From Microplitis mediator (Eukaryota; Arthropoda; Insecta; Hymenoptera; Braconidae), in the NCBI RefSeq assembly GCF_029852145.1, contig NC_079975.1, forward strand, positions 18,411,275-18,475,274: a stretch of DNA of 64,000 nt, in the 5' to 3' direction. Below, piece by piece: positions 11,877-19,441 of the stretch; the first letter of the stretch is position 1, and every line of letters starts with the position of its first letter. A model generated the notes under the pieces. The model was not told where the DNA came from and did not search any database. It saw only the letters and a list, made by a program, of their open reading frames with translations. Both the position numbers and the translations under genes were made by a program.

Positions 11877-14800
11877 TTAAATGATTATGTTGTTCTTGTC
11901 AAGAAATCTAGCAATGTGCATAACTACTGCTGCTGACGATTCCAACACCAGTGTCTGTATGTCTTGTCCTGGAACAGCAAAGTTTTTTAATCTGTTTATC
12001 ATTTCCAGTCTGTCCACTTCATTAGCTAATCTACATTCCCAGATCAGGTGTTCCACCGTCTGCGCTTCTACTCCACATTCACATTCTTCTCTTTCCAAAA
12101 TTTTCATTCTCTTTAGATGAGCTCTGGTCAGTGTGTGTCCACTTCTGAGTCGATTGCTTACCACTATTTGATGTCTTGTCAGGTTGAGTCCATGAAACCA
12201 AGGTTTTAAACTTATCCTAGGATTTGATAAGAAATATTTAGTACCTTTGGACACAGCGTAGTCCTTCAAGAATTTTTCTGCTTCTGATTTTAGTTTGTTC
12301 GTTATTGTTTCCTTTAACTCTTCGTACTCATAGTTATTTTCATGCCCGACAGGTTCCAGTATTGCTTCTTTGGCCAGTTTGTCCACTATCTCGTTACCTA
12401 CGATCCCTTTGTGTCCTGGGACCCATGCTAGTGCTACATCCACTCCGATTTCTTGAGCGGTTCTTATTAACTGTCTTGTTCTGGCAATGTTAATATCCTC
12501 CTTGTTAAGCTTCACATTGGTAAGTGCTTTAAGCGCCGATTCTGAATCGGTACATATTGTGCTTTCCTGGATATTCCATTGTATAGCCAGGTGTACTGCC
12601 TTTTGAATTGCTCTGATTTCAGCCACGAAAACCGAGTTTAGCTTGTTTAGTTTTATTTTTCCTGAGTAACCTTGTGACGGGCAGTAAACTCCTGCCCCAG
12701 TACCATCCGACGTCTTGGAACCGTCTGTGAAAATTATCACCGAATCCCTGTACTTCTCGAATATCTCTTGGTCCCATTTTAGATTGGCGTCCGGGTGCTT
12801 AAGCACTTCGCGCCCTGTCTCTAAGTCTACTCTTGGCTTAGTGAATTTCGTCCAGTAGTCCAGTGTTTCAGTCCTAGGCATGTTATATCTAGTAATTAGG
12901 TGAAATTGATCCTGTTCCTTTTTCCATATTTTATAAATTGCCGAAAAAAACGTTTTTCCTGCGTTGCCTCTTCTTCTATTATCCCTCCATTCCATTCTTC
13001 TGAGAATGGGCACCAACTGATTATTGTTTCTTGAGGTCTGTCTAGCCAGGTATTTCCGCGTCAAGAATCTTGCTCTACTCACCAAGTCCGGCTCGCCAGC
13101 CAGGTGTAGTAGGACATTGATGGGGGTTGTTTTTATGCAGCCTGTGACACTTCTCAAAGCTGCATATTGGACTCTCTTAATTGATAACCAATTCTTCTCA
13201 CTTGTGTCTTGATAGACCAGGCTTCCCCAGTCTAATGTCGCCCGTATTAGTCCTTTATAAATTGCCAATGTAACATCAGGAGATGCTCCCCATTTCCATC
13301 CAGTCACTGCCTTTAATATGTTATTGTACTGCTTTCCCTTGTTTCTTATCATTTCCACGTGGCCATCCCATTTTAGCTTATCATTGATGACTACCCCCAA
13401 AAATTTATGCGTTTTAGTTTGCTGTATTGGTTCTCCGTTTAGTTGTATGTTTATTTCCCTTTCAGTGTTCGAAAACAGCATGGCTTTTGTTTTACCAGCA
13501 GAGATCCTTAGGTTTCTGCTTTTAAGCCATTTGTCCAATTTCTCCAGACTCTCATTAAGTATTTTTTCCAATAGATCCAGGTCTTGTAGCGTCACATAAA
13601 TTGCGTAATCATCCGCAAATGATTTCAACGATGCCCATTGATGGATGTGAAGTTTTATATTTCTCATGTAGATGTTAAACAGTAACGGGCTTAAGATGCT
13701 CCCCTGTGGGAGGCCCTTGCTCGTCGCTTTGGTACATATTTGTTGTCCGAGATGTATGAATATCAGTGATCTGTCTCCCATCATGTTTCTTAAAAACGCC
13801 GTTATTTTTTCTGGTACTTTTAGATCAACTAAATCCTGTATTAGCTTGTTTATGTTTACATTGTCATATGCTCCCATAATATCGATATAAATGGTACCCA
13901 TATGTAACTGTTTGAGAAATGCCTCTCTCGCTTCTGTCACTAATAGAGTTACGTTGTCGTAGCAGGATCTTTCTTTCCTGAAACCGTAAAATTCATTAGG
14001 AAGCAAGTGATTATTCTCTACCCACCATGTTAATCGGCTATTGATTATTTTCTCTAGCAATTTCATAATGCAATTTGATAATGATATAGGTCGGTACCCC
14101 TTTGAGGCTTTAGGTATTAGACTCACCCTATACTCTTTCCATTTGTATGGTACTACTGCCTTGTCCAAGAAGAAATTATAGAATTTAGTTAACAAAATGA
14201 TTGCGTCGTATGGTAGCTTACCAATTATTTCATATGAGATGCCGTCTGAACCTGGGGCTGACTTTCTTGTTTTGGTGGATTCAATGGCTGTAGTGGTTTC
14301 ATCCACTGTAATTTCTTTTTCCAGCAGAGCAGTTTGTCCTATTGGCTGACGACTAATGTTACCGCGGTTGGTTGGTTCTACATCTCTTGTTATCTCTTCT
14401 ATTTCTGATTCTTCATCCTCCTCCTCGACTGGTTGTGTTAATTTCTCTATGACCTCCCATATCTCGGGGTCTTTAGCTGAATTTACCGGGTTTGTTGCTC
14501 TCATGTTAAATCGCCTTTTAAATCCCTTCACTACGTTCCATATTTTTTTTGTATCCATAGCTGGTGTCAAGGTAGAACAAAACTTTCTCCAGGACTCTCT
14601 TTTTGCCTTCCTGGCAACTTCGCGGAATTCTTTGTGTGCTTTAACCACCTCCTCATATGTTGTAGTTTGGGGAGAACGTAAAAACAGCTTGACCGTTCTC
14701 CTCCGTTGTTGTACTTTGTCTCTGCACTCAGTAGTCCACCATCTGACTGGTGGTGGTACTACTCTCTGATCCTTATTGATATGTTTCTTCTTACTGTTTA

Positions 14801-15656
14801 TTTCTTTGGATTGTTCTACTCCTTCTCGTATAAGCTCTATGAACTTCTCATAATCTTCAACGTCGTACTTGTTAAATTTACTTATGTTTTCTTCGATGTA
14901 TTTACTGAACTTATAGTCGTCCATTCCGTAGGTTGACAATTTATAAGTCCTTGGTGTTTTATAAAAGTTAGGAGCTTCAAGCTCCATCATTACGGGAAGG
15001 TGATCGCTTCCCATACTATCTTCATAGACATACCACTTAATACTAGGTGCTAGATTATTTGCTGTTATTGTTATATCTGGAGCACTGTTTCTGGCCATAT
15101 CATTTGTGATTCTCGTTGCCGTACCATCGTTAATAATTATTAACGTTGAGTCCTCTAAGGCTTCTTCCAGTAATTTGCCTTGTTGGTTTGTCGTATGGCT
15201 TCCCCAGGCGGTACTCTGTGCATTTAAATCCCCGCATACTATGACGTTCTCTAACTGTTCTATTTTATTAATTGTATCCTTCCACTGATTAATGCTGAGT
15301 GCTGCCCCATTATCTGGAGGTCTGTATAAATTTGCTATGTGATAGTTTTTGTTGCTCGCTTCAATTCGAAAAATAATGTATTCTAATTTGTCGTTTATCT
15401 TGATATCTTCCACTTGTTGATACTCGATATCATTGCGGACGATACACATAGTACCCCCGCCCACTGTTTCTGTGATTCTGTCCTTTCTTATGATGTTATA
15501 CCCAGGTAGTTGAAATTTGTGAGAATCTTTAAGCCAGGTTTCTTGTAGTAGTAGTATGTCTATACCTTCCTCCCTTAGGAAGGAAGGAACAGACTGACAT
15601 CTCTGCCAGAGGCTCCTGGTGTTCCACTGGCAGATTTTCATAGATTTTTTGGTCAT
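11877..15656 (-). CDS. LINE ORF2: endonuclease, reverse transcriptase, RNase H
   Basis: 1259-aa polyprotein. The N-terminal third is an exonuclease/endonuclease/phosphatase fold (WNTRSLWQR, LLLQETW, CGDLNAQSTAWGS, GSDHLPVMME). The middle is a reverse transcriptase with KGYRPISLSNC, GLPQGSILSPLLFN and the catalytic FADDYAIYV. An RNase H follows with FTDGSKTSDGTGAG, AEIRAI, TDSESALKAL and WVPGHKGIVGNEIVDKLAKE, and the C-terminus has a Cys/His cluster (CECG, TVEHLIWEC). It nicks the target and copies the element RNA onto it. Its ATG overlaps the ORF1 stop in the tetranucleotide ATGA (15656-15653), which suggests translation by termination-reinitiation. No stop or frameshift interrupts it. Confidence 0.95.
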   Translation of the reverse strand: MTKKSMKICQWNTRSLWQRCQSVPSFLREEGIDILLLQETWLKDSHKFQLPGYNIIRKDRITETVGGGTMCIVRNDIEYQQVEDIKINDKLEYIIFRIEASNKNYHIANLYRPPDNGAALSINQWKDTINKIEQLENVIVCGDLNAQSTAWGSHTTNQQGKLLEEALEDSTLIIINDGTATRITNDMARNSAPDITITANNLAPSIKWYVYEDSMGSDHLPVMMELEAPNFYKTPRTYKLSTYGMDDYKFSKYIEENISKFNKYDVEDYEKFIELIREGVEQSKEINSKKKHINKDQRVVPPPVRWWTTECRDKVQQRRRTVKLFLRSPQTTTYEEVVKAHKEFREVARKAKRESWRKFCSTLTPAMDTKKIWNVVKGFKRRFNMRATNPVNSAKDPEIWEVIEKLTQPVEEEDEESEIEEITRDVEPTNRGNISRQPIGQTALLEKEITVDETTTAIESTKTRKSAPGSDGISYEIIGKLPYDAIILLTKFYNFFLDKAVVPYKWKEYRVSLIPKASKGYRPISLSNCIMKLLEKIINSRLTWWVENNHLLPNEFYGFRKERSCYDNVTLLVTEAREAFLKQLHMGTIYIDIMGAYDNVNINKLIQDLVDLKVPEKITAFLRNMMGDRSLIFIHLGQQICTKATSKGLPQGSILSPLLFNIYMRNIKLHIHQWASLKSFADDYAIYVTLQDLDLLEKILNESLEKLDKWLKSRNLRISAGKTKAMLFSNTEREINIQLNGEPIQQTKTHKFLGVVINDKLKWDGHVEMIRNKGKQYNNILKAVTGWKWGASPDVTLAIYKGLIRATLDWGSLVYQDTSEKNWLSIKRVQYAALRSVTGCIKTTPINVLLHLAGEPDLVSRARFLTRKYLARQTSRNNNQLVPILRRMEWRDNRRRGNAGKTFFSAIYKIWKKEQDQFHLITRYNMPRTETLDYWTKFTKPRVDLETGREVLKHPDANLKWDQEIFEKYRDSVIIFTDGSKTSDGTGAGVYCPSQGYSGKIKLNKLNSVFVAEIRAIQKAVHLAIQWNIQESTICTDSESALKALTNVKLNKEDINIARTRQLIRTAQEIGVDVALAWVPGHKGIVGNEIVDKLAKEAILEPVGHENNYEYEELKETITNKLKSEAEKFLKDYAVSKGTKYFLSNPRISLKPWFHGLNLTRHQIVVSNRLRSGHTLTRAHLKRMKILEREECECGVEAQTVEHLIWECRLANEVDRLEMINRLKNFAVPGQDIQTLVLESSAAVVMHIARFLDKNNIII

Positions 15657-17020
15657 ACTTCACCTGGATCCTCGTCCCCGAGGTCCTCCGCCTCTTTGAG
15701 CGCCGCAAAAATCACCCTGGAATGCTTCGCTACTTCTGGGATTGTCATGATTTTTTTCATAACTCTCTTTTCGAAATTTTCCATTGTTTTCTTAATAGCT
15801 GCTTCCACTAGTTGTTTAATATAGTTTTCATTAGTAGCATTAGAAGCAATAGTGCCATTTGTTTCGCTATTCTGTTCCATTATTGTGTCGTCATCCTCCA
15901 TCATATTAAACTCCTCATTGACTAATGTCCGGTTGTTCAACGAATCGTCTCCGCGCTGCTGTGGATAATACTCTCTCCAAAATGATCCTTCCCCGTTATT
16001 CTGACTTAATATCCCCGGTGACAATGCTTCGTAGCCTGTGTAAAATTGGTCCCTTTGCATCCTTGAACTGTTGGCCGTTAACTTAACTCTAGCTTCTTTT
16101 TTAGAGATTTTAAGCTCTACACTAGTTTTGATGATGTCTTGGTTAAATTTCCATTGAGGGCAATTTTTCGATAGCGCCTCGTGTTTGCCTCCACAGTTGT
16201 AGCAATGGGCAAATAACTGATTACATGATTCTTTCGCGTGGTCTATGCTGCCACATTTTTGGCACTTTTGGTACTTACTTTGGCAGTTTTTCCTTTGATG
16301 GCCATAACTCAAACAATTGTAGCAGATCATCGGTCTAGGTATATATTCCGTCACTTGTTTAACAATCCCATAGATACTGGCCTTGTCAGGTAGATTTTTG
16401 CCTGTAAAAAATAGCTTGACTACCGTCGTATTCTCGAGGAAAGATTCTTCGTTGGCAACAACTCTTCTCTTGAGTCTTTGCACCTGCGCGATCTCAACCT
16501 CTTCATTACCTGGAAATTGAATGACGTTTAATATTTCCTCCTCGGGGAGTGAGGGTTCGACCCCTTTAATGACCCCAATAGTGTAATACGTATCCCTTGG
16601 TCTCCACGCTACCCATTCGTTACAGATCTTCCCCTTGATGTCGTCCATGAAATTATTCGCTGACTCGTAATCTTTAAAGGTAAGCTTATATTTATCCTTA
16701 CCTTGTGGTTTTAGCTCTAGGATAAACTGTAAATACTCTCTTATTTTCTTTCCGAACATCATTGGGCTGTACTTGCCAAGATTTTTCCCCTCGCATTCGT
16801 CCGTGACGAATAGGACGAACGGCCCGGTATCTTCTGCTCCGAATTTATTGAGGATACCAATCTGTTGTTTTCTCGGTGGCTGCTGATCCTTACTATTCTC
16901 CGGAAACTTTTTATTCGACGGAGATGACTTAGGTGGTGATAAATTGTCCGATTTCCTTTTACGATTATCCTTATCATGCTCCATTAATTTTTCGCCAGTG
17001 ACCCTGTTAGTGTTGTCCAT
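15653..17020 (-). CDS. LINE ORF1: Gag-like RNA-binding protein with zinc knuckles
   Basis: 455 aa. A lysine-rich N-terminus with proline-serine stretches (about residues 15-55) precedes a globular middle, followed by three consecutive zinc knuckles: CYNCLSYGHQRKNC and CQKCGSIDHAKESC (both C-x2-C-x4-H-x4-C) and the variant CYNCGGKHEALSKNC (C-x2-C-x3-H-x6-C). The C-terminal part is acidic, then helical and basic. Proteins of this kind coat LINE RNA and form the ribonucleoprotein that carries ORF2. The start at 17020 lies 64 nt downstream of a 69-nt A run in the sense strand. It ends in the ATGA overlap with ORF2. Confidence 0.92.
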   Translation of the reverse strand: MDNTNRVTGEKLMEHDKDNRKRKSDNLSPPKSSPSNKKFPENSKDQQPPRKQQIGILNKFGAEDTGPFVLFVTDECEGKNLGKYSPMMFGKKIREYLQFILELKPQGKDKYKLTFKDYESANNFMDDIKGKICNEWVAWRPRDTYYTIGVIKGVEPSLPEEEILNVIQFPGNEEVEIAQVQRLKRRVVANEESFLENTTVVKLFFTGKNLPDKASIYGIVKQVTEYIPRPMICYNCLSYGHQRKNCQSKYQKCQKCGSIDHAKESCNQLFAHCYNCGGKHEALSKNCPQWKFNQDIIKTSVELKISKKEARVKLTANSSRMQRDQFYTGYEALSPGILSQNNGEGSFWREYYPQQRGDDSLNNRTLVNEEFNMMEDDDTIMEQNSETNGTIASNATNENYIKQLVEAAIKKTMENFEKRVMKKIMTIPEVAKHSRVIFAALKEAEDLGDEDPGEV

Positions 17021-17077
17021 TTTGCCAACGGTAAGCTCTAGGACTAGTTATATTGCAGCTGTTGACGTAATTATTAT

Positions 17078-17157
<80 letters not shown>

Positions 17158-17488
17158 GGTTGCTTAATTATACCCCTCGACTCTTTGATGGGTTAATAAT
17201 GAAAAAGTTTCGGTGAAAAAGGAAAGAATTGATGAAAGAGCGTAATCTGTCCTGCAAGGCCTAAGCCCGCCACGTGCTACAGTTCTTTGATGTTTTTGCT
17301 TCTCCTTTTACTCTTTCAGCCTTTTTATTCAATGTTTAGATGAGTTCACTCAATATTTTCTGATGTTTCTTAACACAAATGCTAATTTTTAACGTTGTTT
17401 TTACGTGAATAACACTTTTTTCCAGTAATTTTAATTTTGCAGGTTATGAAAAACGTCTACTCGACTTGAACGTTCGGTGGTGTGTGTG
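17021..17488 (-). promoter_or_regulatory. LINE 5' UTR with 69-nt A run
   Basis: Assigned as 5' UTR because it lies between the ORF1 start and the right target-site duplication. In sense (minus) orientation it begins with CA repeats, then CACCGAACGTTCAAGTCGAG, and contains GGGCTTAGGCCTTGCAGG and an uninterrupted run of 69 A (T run 17085-17153 on plus), followed by TAATAATAATAAT. LINE 5' UTRs of this type usually carry an internal promoter, but I cannot identify its elements. Confidence 0.6.
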
Positions 17489-17502
17489 TTAGCTTGTTGT
17501 TT
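17489..17502. repeat. LINE target-site duplication, right copy
   Basis: Exact 14-bp copy of 11447-11460 (TTAGCTTGTTGTTT), followed by ATTGCATTTTT, which is not part of the poly(A) tail. This fixes the 5' end of the LINE. Confidence 0.8.
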
Positions 17503-17561
17503 ATTGCATTTTTATACTAATTTTTTATAAAATCAGACAAGAGATGGCGTACGTATATCAG

Positions 17562-17565
17562 TGCC
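17562..17565. repeat. Gypsy element target-site duplication TGCC, left
   Basis: The four bases TGCC precede the left LTR and recur directly after the right LTR at 23127-23130, a duplication length normal for Ty3/Gypsy integrases. Confidence 0.75.
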
Positions 17566-17922
17566 TGTGGGGACTCAACACACATACAACCACACAAGCA
17601 AGCGTGCAACGCACGTGCGCACAGTTGACGCGCAGGCGCACAGCCAAGTCAAGATGCCAACCGACCAGCCAATCAGACCAACGAATGCGTGTATCCGTAC
17701 GGGCAGAAGTTGGTAGAGGACATATATTTATATACATATATACATATCATTCTTCTTATTATTATTACAGTTATCTGAAAGTATAAATTACGTACAACTA
17801 TTCCATTCATTTTTGATTATAATTTCATTTGTAATTAGTTATAAGGTGATAAATAAATTAACACAACTTGTTGGGAAATATCTGAACACTTTATTTAAAT
17901 GTGGTAGAACCAAACCCCCACA
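17566..17922 (+). repeat. 5' LTR of Gypsy element
   Basis: 357 bp, starts TGTGGGGACTC and ends ACCAAACCCCCACA, so the short terminal inverted repeat is TGTGGGG/CCCCACA. It holds a TATA-like stretch (ATATATTTATATAC, about 17722-17735) and an AATAAA poly(A) signal at 17852-17857. It appears identical to the 3' LTR. Confidence 0.95.
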
Positions 17923-17925
17923 TAC

Positions 17926-17943
17926 TGGTGACCCGAACGCTAG
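17926..17943 (+). other. Primer-binding site, tRNA-Trp-like
   Basis: TGGTGACCCGAACGC starts three bases after the 5' LTR. TGG pairs with tRNA CCA ends, and the first nine bases match the remembered complement of insect tRNA-Trp (TGGTGACCCCGACGT); the rest matches only in part. tRNA-Trp priming is typical of CsRn1-clade elements. Confidence 0.65.
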
Positions 17944-18073
17944 ATAATTTTTTTCCAACAAGACGACATCGGCAGACGCCATTTCAACATTCCTTTGTTA
18001 CGCGTTGCCGCGCAAAAAAATTTTTTTCTTATCACCATCACCGTGAATGCTACGAACACCAATCAAAAAAACC

Positions 18074-19441
18074 ATGGCTGATAACAAGGTCGACGATAAA
18101 AAAGATGAGTTTGGGAATGACAACCAAGATATTTTGGATCCAAAAATGCCGACATTAATACCGGAAGGAGACCTACTATTAAATTTACCACCTGTAAGTA
18201 CAACTACAAACCTTACACAAACTACTCTAACTTCAACTACAGTGCCAAACACATCAACAAGTTACTCACAGACACAACAATTTCCACATCATTCGGCAAA
18301 CCAAGATACAACTAACCTGAGCACAGCACACAGTCAGCCGCTACCAGGAACCTTTACACCAATTAACACATTCAGTCATGCACCACAATATCAAAGATAC
18401 TATAACGATTTTATGACATATCATATTCCACCAGCTCCAACGGCCTACGAGCAGCCAAGATTCAACCAACAGTTGACCTCTATGGGCTACACACAACCTG
18501 GGTACGGACCACCTCCAGCTCACATAGGCTATAGTCAACGAAGACTCGAACTACCTTCAGTACCTATAAACTATAATCAACGAAGATCTGATCAAACATC
18601 AGAATCACAGCAGCAATACGAGCCAGCAAGACAAAATTACCAGAGACGCCCAGCCAGGATGGAACGTAACGATTTACCATCATTTTGGCCACAGCACGTA
18701 AAACTCTGGTTCACGACAGTAGAGTCGGCTTTCGCAAGCAAGATGGTAGAAGATGACGAGGAGAAATTCAGAGCAGTAATCAGCAAACTGGAACAGGAGC
18801 ATCTGGCGGCTATCGAACAATTGGTAACTAATCAACCATCTACAGATAAATACTTAGCTATCAAGAACGCACTAATTAATCACTATGCTATGTCGCGAGA
18901 GAATAGTTTTAGGAAATTGGTCTCCGGGCTATCTCTTGACGGTCGTAAACCTTCAGAGTTATACGCAGAGATGTGCAAACATGCAGACAACGCTCTCGAT
19001 CCAGCATTCATTAGAACACTATGGATGGATAGGATGCCAAAAGACATGCAAATGGTCCTGTCTCTCGCTGAGAAAGTAGACAGCACCTTATTGTTAGAGA
19101 TAGCAGATAAAACGATGTCAATGTGCGAAAATCAACGACCACCAAATGCACACATTGCAGCTGTATCTAAAAATCATTCACACAGTGACTGCGATGAGAA
19201 ATTCCTCACGCTGACCAAGGAAATCAGGAACTTAACGGTAAAACTGGACAACTTCATGAATTATCAACGAAAATCACGTGGTCCATCTCCACACCCGCAT
19301 AACAACCAATCACGCACACCCAGCGCGGATCGCCCAGCAAAAATATGCTTCTACCATAAAAAATACGGAGCATTGGCACTGCATTGCGCGCCTAACTGCT
19401 CATGGAAAGCGGACCAGGGAAATGCGACAAGCCATCAATAG
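18074..19441 (+). CDS. Gypsy gag (capsid/nucleocapsid), CsRn1 type
   Basis: 455 aa from the ATG at 18074, chosen over the in-frame ATG nine codons upstream because its context ACCATGG is strong. The first 190 residues are Pro/Gln/Tyr/Thr-rich. The middle is the capsid region (LPSFWPQHVKLWFTTVESAF, then FRKLVSGLSLDGRKPSELYA), recognisable in CsRn1/Kabuki Gag proteins. The C-terminal finger is C-x3-H-x9-C-x3-C (KICFYHKKYG...CAPNCSW), the unusual CHCC form instead of CCHC. The end overlaps pol, with a slippery heptamer at 19417-19423. Confidence 0.9.
   Translation: MADNKVDDKKDEFGNDNQDILDPKMPTLIPEGDLLLNLPPVSTTTNLTQTTLTSTTVPNTSTSYSQTQQFPHHSANQDTTNLSTAHSQPLPGTFTPINTFSHAPQYQRYYNDFMTYHIPPAPTAYEQPRFNQQLTSMGYTQPGYGPPPAHIGYSQRRLELPSVPINYNQRRSDQTSESQQQYEPARQNYQRRPARMERNDLPSFWPQHVKLWFTTVESAFASKMVEDDEEKFRAVISKLEQEHLAAIEQLVTNQPSTDKYLAIKNALINHYAMSRENSFRKLVSGLSLDGRKPSELYAEMCKHADNALDPAFIRTLWMDRMPKDMQMVLSLAEKVDSTLLLEIADKTMSMCENQRPPNAHIAAVSKNHSHSDCDEKFLTLTKEIRNLTVKLDNFMNYQRKSRGPSPHPHNNQSRTPSADRPAKICFYHKKYGALALHCAPNCSWKADQGNATSHQ

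Larger units (their letters stand above)
11461..17488 (-). mobile_element. Full-length non-LTR retrotransposon (LINE, I/R1/Loa-like with RNase H)
   Basis: Minus-strand element of about 6.0 kb: 5' UTR (17488-17021), ORF1 (17020-15653), ORF2 (15656-11877), 3' UTR and terminal A tail (T run 11458-11479 on the plus strand). A 14-bp target-site duplication flanks it. The combination of an apurinic-type endonuclease, reverse transcriptase and C-terminal RNase H with a zinc-knuckle ORF1 fits the I/R1/Loa groups; the exact clade cannot be settled by eye. Both ORFs are open, so this copy may be, or recently was, transposition competent. Two long internal A runs in the sense strand (69 and 38 nt) are unusual. 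Confidence 0.9.

Noticed and set aside
11881..15288. Many plus-strand frames over the LINE ORF2
   Set aside because: Antisense shadows of the well-supported minus-strand polyprotein; none has its own motif.
17544..17786. 80-codon frame over the 5' LTR
   Set aside because: Same reading as the pol C-terminus within the 3' LTR; in the 5' LTR it is only the untranslated promoter copy.
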